Shown here: one piece after another, positions 39,401-50,504 of the stretch
Numbering within the stretch: position 1 is the stretch's first letter
Layout of the letters: every line of letters starts with the position of its first letter
Assembly (NCBI RefSeq): GCF_040412425.1
Contig: NC_089789.1
Span: 41,969,606 to 42,033,605 of the forward strand
Reading direction: 5' to 3'
DNA length: 64,000 nucleotides
DNA from: Macrobrachium rosenbergii
Taxonomy: Eukaryota > Arthropoda > Malacostraca > Decapoda > Palaemonidae
The notes under the pieces: generated by a model
What the model saw: the letters and a program-made list of their open reading frames with translations, nothing else
The model's database searches: none
What the model was told of the DNA's origin: nothing
Translations under genes and position numbers: made by a program

Positions 39401-42400
39401 TGGAGGTTTTTTTATGAAAAACTCGATAAAAATGCAGTTTACATCGTTTTCAATACACCCAAAGCGTTAAAAGTAAGGTTTTCTTAGGATTTTTTACTCT
39501 TTTCGACAATTGTTCGGTTTATGACCATTTTCAGTTTACGATGCGGCGTAAAAACAGAATCCCCGTCGTAAACTGGGGACTGCCTGTATATAGTGTGTCT
39601 TTGGTAGGTTAATAAGGAACCAGTAGAATGTTTTCTGGAGTTTGCAAATGAAAGTCATAAAGCAAGGCTGTCCTATGAAATGTCAGTATGGTATAGAATT
39701 ATACCCATTGTAATGAAGAGGAGACACAAGGGAGAGATATAATGAACTATAATTGAAGGGGAAAGAAGAAAGAAGACAATAAGAGAAGGTAGTTGGTTTA
39801 GTTACGTTTTAACTGATAGCTCAACTTATCCAGTCACATGGGTTGACCAGTCCTTGTCAACTCCTTATGTTCAGAGTGAATAAGTATAATTTATGTCGTA
39901 CAGTTAAGAATATTTAGTTAATTGGTCACTTTAAATTGTTAACAAAGCTATGCCCTTTTAAATCATTACATAATTTAGTTTGTGTGGTTATTTAATACTA
40001 TAGCTAAAAAGTATACAGGCTCATTTTCATTCCGTTTTGATAATAGATTTCAGCCCTTTATCCAGATATGTTGGTCATAATCACTTTTGTTTAATGACCT
40101 TGACAGAAAGTATGCTTAATGACTTTTGGTCAGCATCTTTTGTTGATGTATAGTTTGTTCTACAGATAAAGTTTTTAACCTGGTTAATTACAATAGACCA
40201 TAGTTTGGTAGCCTGGTCAGTGAGTAAAACATCTCAGACTCCTTTGGCTATCCTGAAGGATTTGCTTGCAAATGAGTGGTAAGTTTGGTAGGCAAGGAGA
40301 AGTTGTCCAGATTGAATAGATAAAAAGTAGAAAACAAAGTAATGCAGCCTATGGGAGGCTGCAAAGAACTTCCATTATTCTTTTACTACTTGCTGGCATA
40401 TCAAAGATTAATTACATGACAAATGCAGAAGTCACTTTTAATAGCTAGTGTTTTTATGCTGTTGCAAATTTCCTTTGTCGTTTTTGCTTTATGTGCTAAA
40501 TGAAATTCATGGTATGAGCCTTTGTCGTTTATATCAACAGATTCTTCAGTGATGTGAGGGAGAGAGAACCACACCGTTTGCACTTGATGGAATTTTACAG
40601 TACTGCCTTGTGGCACTTGCAAAAAGAAGTACAGCTTTCTGCCCTAGCACAAGTGAGTTATATGCCTTGTCTAATTTGAGTGCAATTATTGCATTGCATA
40701 TTATAGGTAGTGCAGTAATATTGTAAATTTTCTTGTCCTCATAATAATTTAATAATAAAATGAATGTCTAGTTGGACACTGCTTACAGGATTTGTTTGTG
40801 TTTTTTATGTATTTACTGTGACTTTCTTTACTGTTCCTTTAGGACCTACTGGAAGAAGACAGAGAATGTCCTCAAGCCTGGTGCGCAACGGGGAACTGCT
40901 TTTCATTACAGAAAGAACACGAGTCAGCGATAAGATTTTTTTCTAGAGCAATACAGGTAATGTAAATGTTTTCATTTAAGTTATTTAGTACTTATGGGGA
41001 ATTTTTCTTGTATGGTTAATAACCAAGTAAAAATGGAAGTGGGTTTCATTTTCCATAGTGAATACCACTTTCATTTTTTTATTTGTAAAGTTTAGCAGGA
41101 CAACATTGATCAGGTCAATTTTAAAGATTTGTTTAATACATGTAAGACCAGTGTTTTCCTGTCTACAAATCCTTTCCTAGAAATATCCTTAAAAACTGCT
41201 TATTATTAATGTAGCAAGTATCGATGAATACTCATGAAAAAACTGCAGTTATCTTTGAGATTCTGTTGAGGTGAAGTGGTGACATTTTATTCTTAACTAC
41301 TGAGGCTTGAAAGTCCAAATCATTTTAAGAAAAAGTTTGTGCACCTGGAATTATCTTGATGATGTCAGGAGGTATAATTGAACTGTCACTCCCTTGAAGA
41401 GCTAGTGCCATTTAGGGCTGTTGGGGTTAATATCAAAAGGATTAATAAAAAATCTATGGGCTTAGTATCAATGGATTAATAAAAAATCATAGATATTTTT
41501 GCATGTTTTCTCTCAAGCTTTACTCTGCAATTGCTGGTATACCTTGTGGTGGGGTAATGCTGTCAATACACCTCATGCAGTGCAATGTAGGCATTACTCT
41601 AGGTTCTTTGTAGAGTCCTTCGGCTGCAACTGTGAGGTATTCCTCCTGTTACATCTTTAAAACCTTTTTTGCTCTCAATTTCCCTTTCAGTGTTGAATAA
41701 CCTTATAGGTCCCAAGGCTTGGCATTAGCCTAAATTTTATATTCCATTCCATTGCCCTGAAGTAGGCAAAGCTAGGTATCAAAAGGGCTAATGGAAAATC
41801 ATAGATATTTTTGCATTTTTCTCTTAAGCTTTACTTTGCAATAGCTGGTATAATAGGAAACATTACACATCATTAGAAATGCATTTGATTTTTCACGTTA
41901 CAGATAAAATTCATCAAAAGTTTATTCTTAGTAAATATTTTCAGGGCAAAGTATAAAAGTTCTTTTTTGCAGCTAATTTAAATGTGAAATTGTTGACATT
42001 ATATTCTTCTTGGTTTGACTTGTTGAACATACTGTAGTAAAGTACTGTACAGCTGTTTAGTTTTAAAATGGCAACATACCATTCCATAATATGAAGAGTA
42101 GTTTAATCTGACCCATATGCTTAGATGAAGAGTAGTTTAATCTGACCCATTGTTAAGCATATGCATGGGCAGTGAAAATCATTTGACTCTTGGACCGAGA
42201 GAATTGTAAAGGGTCAGTGCTGTAATTGAATGGTGGTTGTTGAGACATTTTGTCACTTGTACATAGATGTAGATGCAGTTATAGAGGAAATAAGAATTGT
42301 TCCCAAGGTAAACATGAACTTTTTTCAAAAGCGATTCTTACATGTAAATTTTTCTGCAAACATTGTGAAAGATGTAATAGATTTCTCTCATTCACACATT

Positions 42401-45400
42401 ATATTTTTTTAATTGTTGCTGACAGTCACAAAATGGAAAATATCAAATAAATACATTGGCTTGATAAAAGTATTTTTTTTTTAATAAAGACATACAGGTC
42501 CCCTGAGGATGCCTGCAGGTTTTCAAAATTTTACTGATAAGAGAGAGAAAAGAAAGTGAAATTCATGTTGTAATTGTTTTCAGGTGGATCCAAATTTTGC
42601 ATATGCGTACACGTTGCTTGGCCACGAACACATCGCAACGGAAGAATTGGACAAAGCCATCAGTTGCTACCGAAGTGCTGTCAGAATAGATCCTCGACAT
42701 TATAATGCATGGTAAGTTTTCGTCTGTGTTTTGCACTTGATTGAAAATGCTATATGGTTTGTAAGATAAGTGCTGACAGGATAGCTGAAACTTTACTCCA
42801 CTAAATCCTTTGGTGAATTCAAGTCTCTGAGCAGTGCATCAGTATATCACAGTACGATCCACACCAGATGTAAGTTGAGTTGGTAGGTTGCAAATACAAT
42901 ATGTAATGAGTATGTATTCAAGTAAATTCTGTATATTATCAGTGTTGAAAGATATAATTACCATGTTTAGTTAGTTTCATAATGGAATAAAAATATGGTT
43001 GTTTAATGAAAATTGAGATAGTGGGTGCTGTTTGTCGCAATAAATAAGTTGCAGATTTTTGTTAAGACAATTCATGGATCCACTTGTTAAATTGCTAGTT
43101 GTGAATGAATGCTTGAATTAATGGCTTTTATTTTATCAGTCACTGAAGTTTATTTCATAGTTGTTAGTCATGATTATTACATTTTTTCAAACAGGTATGG
43201 TATCGGCCTGGTCTTATTTAAGCAAGAACGCTATGCTCAAGCAGAGGCTCACTTCAAGAGAGCGCTTAGTATTCATCCTCACAGTTCAGTCCTGATGTGC
43301 CATGTGGCTGTGGTAAGTTACATTTTTCTTTCTTTCTGTAAATCTTCAGATGAAAACACTTACGGACAGAGTCAACAGACCCAAGAGGGTTCCAAAGGGA
43401 AAACAGCGTGCAGAGAAAAAGTCAAGTTCTGGGAAAAGGGGATCAACAAATAAACATGAAGGAATATAAAATAAAACAGATACACTTGAAATTCAGAAAT
43501 CAGCAGAGTGCAGGAATGAATTTGCTCCTTGCTTCAATATTTGGAGATCAGAGATTCCACAACTGCATTAGACTAAAGTATTCCACGTTTTAGTTGTAGC
43601 CAAGATAAAACTCCTAGCAAACTGATTAGTATTAAACTTGATGCTGGGAAATATTTTAAGCAGTTTAAAACTTTTTGGGGTCATGAATCCCTCCTTCATC
43701 CTCTCCTCCTTTTTCAATCCTTTTCTCACTTGACTGTCAAACAGTTTTTAAGAAAAAATCTGTAAGTATGGAAATGTGACACAACAGCCACGAATCATGA
43801 TTTACGTTGATAATTTCTCGAAATGTTTGAGTCTAGAAATTGGACTTTTGATGAAACTGGTACTTTATGATGCCTGATAGTGTTAATAAGAGTAAGATGT
43901 GCGTAGGTATTCACTGTAGTCATCATTCCTCAGTTATACTTTGGGAAATAAATCTTTTAAGGAAGAATTAATCTTAATAGCAAGCAGTATTTACTCCATA
44001 GGTGAAGTTTTATCCTAGTTAATAGTGGGAACTTAATATTCTTTGGATGTTCACACACCAGGTTGAACATGCCCTTCAAAAGAGCAGTGCTGCTTTGGCA
44101 ACCCTAAATCGAGCCTTGAAGGTGGAACCTCGCAATCCTCTTTGTAAATACCACAGAGCATCTATACTTCATTCCACCGACCACCACCAGGAAGCTCTTG
44201 ATGAGCTCAATCATCTGAAGGAAATTGTTCCCAAAGAATCCAATGTTTATTTCTTGCTTGGCAAGGTGAGTGGTGCTGATATTGGGATCTGAGCATAGAC
44301 ATTAAGGAAGTTGTGACCTAAGTTACTGAAGAAATGTGATTAAAGTAAGGCGGGGAATGAGACAAGTAATTTTATGATGTATATAGTAGTTTTTCTTTTG
44401 TTGCCAGAAATGTTTTGGAAGTTGCCAGAAATATATGGTAAATTTTTTTCTTTGCTCATTCCAAAATTTATTCTTGAAAAATTTATGGTGTTTTCCTTGT
44501 AAATGTTTGTGTTTTTGTAAGTTTCTCCTCTCAAGTCAGCTAAATTATAATCATATACTGGGGTGTTTTTATTTTTGAAAGAATGTTATCATATGAAGTA
44601 CTTGTTTATGACAAACAGGTTTGGTGTTACTCAGAAAATCTTACTAGATTGGAGGATTGGAATGTACTCTGATAATTATGGAGCAGTAGAGAACTCTTAG
44701 AATTTAGTATATGTATTTTACTTGTTGTGTGATGCCATCTCTTTGCTTATTACACAGGTGCACAAAAAGTTGGGCCAGACTCATTTAGCTTTAATGAATT
44801 TCTCCTGGGCATTGGACCTGGATCCAAAAGGTGCAAACAATCCGCTCAAGGAAGCCATTGATCCAGCAATCAATCGCTTCCTATTATTGATAAATAACGA
44901 CACAACTAACAATAAGGTCCACATAGATAATGAGAGTGGAATTGGATATTTAGATACAAGCAGTTCTTTCTTCATCCCAGTTACCGAAGTTCTGTTGCCA
45001 TTATAGGGCCTGTTAGCAGTATTGCCCTTATGTGTAAATGTGTTGCTTTATGTTTTGTTTCCCTCGAGTCGATAACTCCTCCTTACCTCTTTCCTAGCTG
45101 CTGCTCCTTGCCTCAAGGTGTTTTCTTGCAGGTGCTATTTTGTCCTGTGACATTGTTTGCCTTCTCTTAGTGGGGTAATGCCATCAGTGCACCTCACAAG
45201 GAACTCTGTAGACATAAGTAAATTGTGTTTGCAATGTCCCTTCAGCCATTAGCAGCACTCATTTTTACTATTTTGCCACTCTTCCTTTTTTCTGTCTTGC
45301 TGTCCGACCTTTATTACTATTACTTTAACTATTACTCATTCATTTTTTGGATCTCTCATCATGCAGTCTAAGTGTTGAACGGGTGAAGTAACCCAGACTT

Positions 45401-45658
45401 TGGCTTCATAGCCCAATTTTTGTTTGTTCATTCATTCTAATTTGTCATAACCAGGCGACATAGACTATTGGATTGAAACGTCCTTCCAGATATCCGTGTT
45501 GTAGCCGTAGTCAACAAGTATTTAATTGAAATGTGGTCTTTTGCTTTGCAGGGAGTGACGGTAGTTCCTTGGTGGCAGCAGAGTCTTCGCAGGAGTCCCT
45601 CATTTTAGAACCTCAGCAGCTGCCAAATATGGAGAGTGTCAGCGATGATAGCTTATAA
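26821..45658 (+). CDS. CDC27: CDC27 / APC3, anaphase-promoting complex TPR subunit
   Basis: Scaffold TPR subunit of the APC/C ubiquitin ligase; in known APC/C it dimerises and docks the CDC20/CDH1 co-activator tail. Coding exons: 26821-26844, 29032-29126, 29994-30141, 31188-32020, 37203-37364, 37708-37924, 38922-39102, 40541-40652, 40843-40956, 42584-42711, 43195-43312, 44062-44265, 44758-about 44935, 45552-45658. Landmarks: start MLLQEPVQ; N-terminal TPR AAIWHCLNHYSYVD and EALFLVATSYYRSGK; linker LGGPWSLSPITPSFG; RRSSRLF; C-terminal TPR block GWVLAHIGKAYFEL, AYAYTLLGHEHIATEELDKA, NPLCKYHRASIL, KKLGQTHLALMNFSWALDLD; acidic tail SQES...SVSDDSL. Total ~870 aa against ~825-830 in vertebrates. 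Exon 2 is 19 nt longer than expected and leaves the wrong phase for exon 3; exon 4 has a +1 shift near 31249. All other phases match. Introns rule out a retrocopy. Confidence 0.94.
27170..27690. repeat. ~165 bp tandem repeat in CDC27 intron 1
   Basis: GGGATTTATTGAGATTTCTC, AGGATTTTGTCTTCCAGTTA and CTGGATTTTGTTTATTCGTA recur at about 165-bp spacing in two good copies plus a partial one. Confidence 0.8.
28180..28685. repeat. Diverged direct duplication in CDC27 intron 1
   Basis: GCTTTTGGTAGACCT...GGCCTGGTCTGAATG...AAACTGAAGACTACT at 28180-28285 recurs at 28558-28665. Confidence 0.65.
29032..29126 (+). CDS. CDC27: CDC27 exon 2, N-terminal TPR, disrupted
   Basis: Starts after TTTCAG with AAIWHCLNHYSYVD and ends LFAE before the donor GTAATCC. 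The middle (about 29074-29112) is 19 nt longer than family length and reads LQTWHFPLAEIIG where about AVFLAER is expected. The exon ends in phase 2, but exon 3 needs phase 1 to read VGSDEALFLVATSYYRSGK. Either the consensus is wrong here or this allele is damaged. Confidence 0.7.
29240..29885 (+). repeat. SINE-like family S2, split copy
   Basis: Head GATGCACTGTAGGCATTACTTAAGG at 29256-29280 and tail CCACCCTCTC...CCTAAATTTTATATT at 29730-29885 are separated by ~370 bp of other AT-rich sequence. Family S2 recurs six more times, all on the plus strand. Confidence 0.65.
31188..32020 (+). CDS. CDC27: CDC27 exon 4 (large linker exon) with +1 shift
   Basis: Continues exon 3 (FDLGR | LEEAETVLTGG), reads to a TAA at 31249-31251, and carries on in the +1 frame as WEMAGFALQLLGLICARTERL, NPFLWHSFVALCDQG, a Ser/Thr/Asn-rich linker and LGGPWSLSPITPSFGVLPLD. 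It ends AAAAGA before GTAAGT. One extra base near the T-A5 run at 31248-31254 explains the break. Confidence 0.85.
32554..32631. repeat. (CT)n microsatellite in CDC27 intron 4
   Basis: About 39 CT units. Confidence 0.95.
33748..34035 (+). repeat. SINE-like family S2 copy
   Basis: Full-length-looking ~285 bp: TGCCGTCAGTGCCTC...GCAAACTGTAAGCATTACTT...CCTCTCCTAACAATTGTTTC...CATAGGTCCCAGTGCTGAGC...TATATTCTA. Confidence 0.75.
34165..34245. repeat. 33 bp exact tandem duplication
   Basis: ACATTGACTTTCGAACCAAG GTTCACTTGAGCAAA occurs twice in a row in CDC27 intron 4. Confidence 0.9.
34540..34770 (+). repeat. SINE-like family S2 copy
   Basis: GTGCACTGTAGGAGGCTCTT...CTCATAGGTCCCAGTGCTTGG...AATTTTATATTC. 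Confidence 0.75.
36381..36428. repeat. (TTA)n microsatellite
   Basis: About 16 units in CDC27 intron 4. Confidence 0.95.
36441..36545 (-). repeat. tRNA-derived SINE, family S3, reverse copy
   Basis: The reverse strand reads GCTGCC...GAAAGACCTGGGTTCGATCC (B-box GGTTCGATCC) and ends in CACACGTGATTGTGTG. Not a functional tRNA: no cloverleaf fits. Confidence 0.7.
36676..36775 (+). repeat. tRNA-derived SINE, family S3, forward copy
   Basis: TTATGACTTGTGTGGCTTGG (A-box like), then GGGTTCAATCT in B-box position. Head-to-head with the copy at 36441-36545. Confidence 0.7.
36822..37005. repeat. Inverted repeat (~75 bp arms) in CDC27 intron 4
   Basis: GCAGCATCAGTGGAATTGAC TTTATATATGG pairs with CCATATATAAA TCAATTCCACTGATGCTGCC; the loop of ~33 bp is near 36898-36930. 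Confidence 0.8.
38680..38876 (+). repeat. SINE-like family S2 copy in CDC27 intron 6
   Basis: TTGTAGGCACTGTCCCTTCA...CCACCCTCTCCTAACAATTG...CCTCGTAGGTCCCAGGACTC; lies just before exon 7. Confidence 0.75.
39223..39586. mobile_element. MITE, probable Tc1/mariner-pogo type, 364 bp
   Basis: Terminal inverted repeats start CAGGCAGTCCCTGGTTTACG on the left and, read from the right end, CAGGCAGTCCCCAGTTTACG. A TA target duplication lies at both ends. Internal GGTTTACGAC-like motifs repeat. No transposase frame. Sits in CDC27 intron 7. Confidence 0.88.
41057..41155 (+). repeat. Dispersed repeat shared with 52799-52897
   Basis: GTGAATACCACTTTCATT...AAAGTTTAGCAGGACAA...ACATGTAAGACCAGT; intronic in CDC27. 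Confidence 0.8.
41465..41852. repeat. ~77 bp direct repeats flanking an S2 element
   Basis: AATCATAGATATTTTTGCAT plus AAGCTTTACT...TGCAAT..GCTGGTAT occurs at 41465-41540 and 41775-41852 on either side of the S2 copy. Confidence 0.8.
41550..41748 (+). repeat. SINE-like family S2 copy in CDC27 intron 9
   Basis: GGGGTAATGCTGTCAATACA...CAGTGCAATGTAGGCATTAC...CTTATAGGTCCCAAGGCTTG...AAATTTTATATTCC. Flanked by ~77-bp direct repeats. Confidence 0.75.
44758..45006 (+). CDS. CDC27: CDC27 exon 13, with possible alternative C-terminus
   Basis: Encodes VHKKLGQTHLALMNFSWALD and KEAIDPAIN, the last TPR. The frame stays open to TAG at 45004-45006, giving a non-conserved tail ending VTEVLLPL. The conserved acidic tail lies in the next exon (45552-45658), which needs a phase-1 donor. 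A weak one, GAGA|GTGGAA at 44935, fits. Both a spliced and a read-through C-terminus are possible. Confidence 0.7.
   Translation: MHKKLGQTHLALMNFSWALDLDPKGANNPLKEAIDPAINRFLLLINNDTTNNKVHIDNESGIGYLDTSSSFFIPVTEVLLPL
45171..45437 (+). repeat. SINE-like family S2 copy in CDC27 intron 13
   Basis: GGGGTAATGCCATCAGTGCA...GTCCCTTCAGCC...GTTGAACGGGTGAAG; more diverged. Confidence 0.6.
45552..45658 (+). CDS. CDC27: CDC27 last coding exon
   Basis: After TTTGCAG the third frame reads SDGSSLVAAESSQESLIL and ends ESVSDDSL with TAA TAG at 45656-45661. The acidic Ser/Glu-rich end resembles the CDC27 tail of other animals. Confidence 0.75.
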
Positions 45659-46231
45659 TAGAGGAGTTTTTAGGCATGAGGAAGAATATAAAATTATTAA
45701 AAAGTTGTAAAATATTTTGACTATTAAATTATAATTATATGTTGACTGCGACTTCTGTAGGAGATGTGTAAAAACCTGTAGTGTATATTTGATTTGGAAA
45801 GTAAAGTGTAAATGTGTTAAATATGTACGAAATCGTAACATGTATATAGTCTGGACATCTTGTATTCCTATTGTTATCTTTCATCGCAATGAGAACCGTT
45901 TTCACTTCTTACTAGATCTACGTAGTAGACTTTCCACAAGTGGCAAAGACTTGCAGCTGACTTTGTATTTTATATATAATCATTAAGTATTTATTATCTG
46001 TGGTGAGAAATTAAACTTGTATCCATAAGTTGAATGGTACCTTCTTTTTCACATTTTTTTTTCTATTTTTGTTTAAAATTACAGTACATCAATATTTTAC
46101 CCGACTGTAAATTTGTTAATGCCAAAAAGTATACTATACCTTTAGACCTGGTCTTATTGCAATATGTGTCGATAGGAGGAAAAATTTTCATTGGGTTATC
46201 AAAAAGCCTGTAAAAAAGAAAAGTCAATAAA
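45659..46231 (+). terminator. CDC27: CDC27 3' UTR and polyadenylation signals
   Basis: AT-rich sequence after the stop codon. ATTAAA occurs near 46008 and a canonical AATAAA at 46226-46231. Which is used cannot be read from sequence. Confidence 0.5.
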
Positions 46232-46434
46232 AGTTATAAAGTATTCATGATTTGCTGTTTACAGACCCTTAAGCCCATCTTAAATGTACGGTTGAACATT
46301 TACAGTAAAAGGCTCTCTTTGTGCAATATAAATACTGTACTGACAGTTCAAGAACTTCACTGGTATGGGGATTGCTAAAGGGTTGTCTTTAAAACCTCAC
46401 AGATCTCATTACCATATATTCCCTGTACAGAGTT

Positions 46435-46655
46435 GTGCCATCAATGCACCTCATGCAGTTCATTGTAGGCATTACTTAAGGTTCTTTGCAGCATACCTAT
46501 CAACAACCCATTTCATTCCTTTTACTTTACCCCTGTTCATATTCTTTTCCCTCTAACTTACTTCCCTCCCTCTCTTAACAATTGATTTGACATTATTGTC
46601 AATGCTGAATGACTTACTAAGGTCCCAGTGCTTGGCCTTTTCAGTTAAGTTTATA
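46435..46655 (+). repeat. SINE-like family S2 copy downstream of CDC27
   Basis: GTGCCATCAATGCACCTCAT...TTGTAGGCATTACTTAAGGT...TAAGGTCCCAGTGCTTGGCC. Confidence 0.75.
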
Positions 46656-46808
46656 TTAGTTTTACCAGACCACTGAGCTGATTAACAGCTCTCCTAGGGT
46701 TGGCCCGAAGGATTAGACTTATTTTACGTGGCTAAGGACCAATATGGTTACCTAGCAACGGGACCTACAGCTTATTGTGGAATCTGAAGCACATTATACC
46801 GAGATGGC
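46656..46808 (-). repeat. SINE S1, reverse copy
   Basis: Reverse complement of the S1 3' half (ACCACTGAGCTGATTAACAG, TTTTACGTGGCTAAG). It directly abuts the end of an S2 element. Confidence 0.75.
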
Positions 46809-49800
46809 CTTTGCAGTATATCTGGGGTCCTGAAGAAGGCACATTGCAAAGGCCAGTTAGTACCATCTTACAGTATGTCGTGCAAGGCTCACTTTTACGG
46901 GAAAATTGTTAAGTTTCAACACGAGTATCACATTGATTAATGCAACTGAACACCTGACAGCAATAAAACACGAACAGAAATGACAAAAATGAGTATACGT
47001 GCATACGTGGGCTTTATGATGAAGTTGTGGTTAAACCTACAAAGGCAGGAGTAATACTTTATTACAAAAACTTTATAGGCAGTGTTTAGAACTGTAACTT
47101 GCATGTATAAAAATAATTTTTGTACCACCATTACTTCACTGGTATGTAGAAGAAATTAATAACTCAAGCCACCTTTAACATAAGCAATATAACTATTATA
47201 TAATCAATATTAAGGTGTGATAAATTTTTTGATATTAGCAATTACTTACACCTACTCAGTCATCCAGCTACGGAATGTTAAAACTCCTGAGGAAACCGCA
47301 GTATCAATCATATTAGCATATTGAGGGTTATGGTAGTACAGTATAGGCCTAAACTAGGAATAAAAACCAAATAAATATTTAAGTATTATAATAGTTATAT
47401 TTATTAAAGAGAAGACATCTATATAGGAATACAATGAGTAAGATTACATTACAAAAAGGGTTACATGCATGAAAGGCGGAAAGTAGTGACGGAAAAACAA
47501 AATATAGTACACATTGGGACGTAGACTTCATACCAAGCGATGGTTTAAACCAGTTCTAATAAATACTGAATCATCCCAACCACAGGGAGGGATAATGGTG
47601 GAAAATACATAGAAAAGGGTGGGCGTAACTGCTGGTATATAAAAATCTCATTCGTCACAGTCCCACTTTGCAATATCCCCTAAATAGTAGGCCTTCCGGG
47701 TGTCAGCAGAAAACGTGACAATTGCTGTTCCTTAGTCATCTGAAACTTAAAAAAAAAAAACTCAGTTTAATAGTGATCACATCTATATCACATACTCATA
47801 TCTATATATAGATTATACAGATATAGAAACTAAGCAACAATGACAAAATGCTTTAGAATAAGCAAATAAATAAAGCTTTACCGAAATGCATGGTCATTGG
47901 TTTTTAAAAGTGAACGACGTCTTGTCTGAGTAGTGAGATGTATAAACTAGCACATGAGATGTTAGAAGAGTGTGTTAAAGGTCCTTATCCAACGTACTTC
48001 AGAACTGATGATTTGAAAGGTGCCGTAGCTTTTCGAAAAGGTAAAAAGACATCATTTTGGTGCATTCATTAGAGTCTACAGGTCTAATAGAACATTGGTG
48101 TAAGTGTTGCCACAACCAAGCACATACAACTCAGTAAGCAAGAAAGAGGTTTTTTGTTTAGTTGCATGGTATATAAAACGGCTATCGGATTTATGCATCC
48201 ACTAGGGGTGACTTTTTTTAAATCATAATTTTTGTGTATGGTATGGTAGCAGAAATACTGTTATCTTTCTTGCAAGTTAGTCAAGAAAGGTTATTGAACT
48301 AAAGGGCTGCAGTGAATATTTGATCCAGCTCTTGAAAAGAGGTATAAGGGGCCTTTTTGAAGGTTTAGTCTAGATTATATAGATTCTTGTTTTTTCATCA
48401 TTCCTTGTGGACATTTTCATGTCAATGAAGAATCTAACTTAATCACCCTGGGCAGGGCTGTTAATTAGTCCTTTATCTTTTTTTCTTGTATATAAAATTG
48501 CGTTTTGTTTCAAATAAGCTATTTGATATTACCATTTTACTTTCCCATTTCTTGTGCCTTGTACATGTTTATTTCTTTATATCATACGAAAAGGAACCAT
48601 CGAAGTCTGTCAAGGTTTTGGTAGTCTCCAAAATAATTAGAGTCGCCGTCCGACGACATTTCAGTGTTGCCAGAAAGGTTTGGCGAGTGAAGAACCGGTA
48701 ATGTGCGTGTGGTGCTTTTTAAACAGGTGGGCATTTCTGTTATCAGGTAATTTGAACTCGTATTTTGAGCTTTTACAAATTTAGCTTTAATTTACACATA
48801 AACCAGCTTCCTGTCACGCAAAGTAAATTCGCACGGAACGGTGTGGTAGGGGACACCAAAGTGCAAGCTAGCCTACAACCGTATACCTAACCTACGGTGG
48901 CTAGGTGAAGGGACACTTTATTTACTTATTTAGTTAGTTATGAGGACGGGCGAATCAGATTAGAACCCATTTTTAATTTCTTGGTCATTGGCTTGTCGAA
49001 GGGCTAAGGAATATTACACCTACCAATTCACAAATAAAATTTAAGGCCTTTTCCTTGTGTGGACGAGGTCGTGACGACTTGGTGCATATTGAAACTCATG
49101 TTTTATAGCTTTTGCACACTTGAACACGCCTGCTACACTGCAAAATTGTGACATTATAAACTCATATATTTATATATTGCCAAGTGTAATTTCTGGAACC
49201 GATACATAGAAGTTTATTGGTTTTGTGGAAAGAAAATTGTTGTGCCGGCTTTGGCTGTCCGGCTGCACTTTTTATGTCCACACTTTTTCTGTCCGCCCTC
49301 AGATCTTAAAACATTTTTTACTTGTTTTTCTCTTGCGACTGAAAGAGTACAGACTTGTGAAAGAAATCATGGGCGGACGGTTACAATTACCATCAAATAT
49401 CGAATGCGATTCCTTCTACTTTATAAAAGTCACTTTCCTGATGAGATGGAAATAATGTGCAGAGCAAAAATTGGCGGCGTCGGTAACGTCCCGGTGTTCA
49501 TTTTCATGAATCCCTGATCGTACAGGTCCATTGCCGAGGAATGGGAGGACCTGCCCATGGGTAGGCCTATAGTAATGCTTAGACCATGCTTTCTTTCAGT
49601 GGGTGTATCAGTTGAAGTCTCCATTATCGCTCTCCTTCCACTGCGAGACCTATACCGTATTCCCCCAGGCTTCTCCTTCTACTGCAATACCTGGTCTCCA
49701 TCATCCCTTCCCTCCCATAGCAAAAACCTTACGCGATTCCTCCCCTTCGATAACTCTCCCCATGAAAACAGTCATCACTCACTGTTCTTCGGCGCGTATC

Positions 49801-50423
49801 GAATCTATTATTCCCAAGGGTGATCAAATTTACGACATCGCAAGCGCAAAAATGAGTGTGCTCGAGTTTAATATGATACTATTGGCTTCAGGTCATAACA
49901 ACGTTATTAAACAGGCTCAGAGACCTAGCTCAAGAAATGGCTGAGAATTTTCCATTGGCGTGCGAACTTACTGCTTTTTATTTTCGGCCCTTCGAGAGGC
50001 GAGCCAATATCTGGAGGTGGGAAGGGATTAGCGAGCCGTTAATATCCTGTTGGTGATTTGTTAGTATAGGTTGCTGCTTTTACTTGAACTTATGTAAACG
50101 ATGCTCTTAATAGATTTGTGAGCTTAATTTAAAAAGGGCTGGATGACACACCGCCGAGAACCTGATAACTTACGGAAACAAATTTAGGTGGCTCATTAAT
50201 AAAAGTACATGGCGTTTTTACAAGTATGTCGCTATCATACTATGTCAGCATTAAAGCTAAACTGAGGTAACAGAGCCTTACATTGTTATTATAATGTTAG
50301 GCTCAATTGTGAGCCTAACTGCATTGTTTACAGATTAATGGTAAGACGATGAAAATTTGTTTATTCTAAAAGCAGCTCATAAAATTCGGGTATATAACAA
50401 ATTATACATATATCTATCTATTA

Positions 50424-50429
<6 letters not shown>
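46809..50429. other. Intergenic, downstream of CDC27
   Basis: Mostly AT-rich unique sequence. A frame near 48590-48702 (SVKVLVVSKIIRVAVRRHFS) ending at a GTAATG donor-like site could be a first exon but has no recognised homology. The frames at 49225-49944 are also unrecognised. Confidence 0.35.

Positions 50430-50501
<72 letters not shown>
50430..50501. repeat. (TA)n microsatellite
   Basis: About 36 TA units. Confidence 0.95.

Positions 50502-50504
<3 letters not shown>

Noticed and set aside
49225..49944. Overlapping plus-strand frames of 76-113 codons
   Set aside because: No recognisable domain, start context or splice partners; frames overlap each other.
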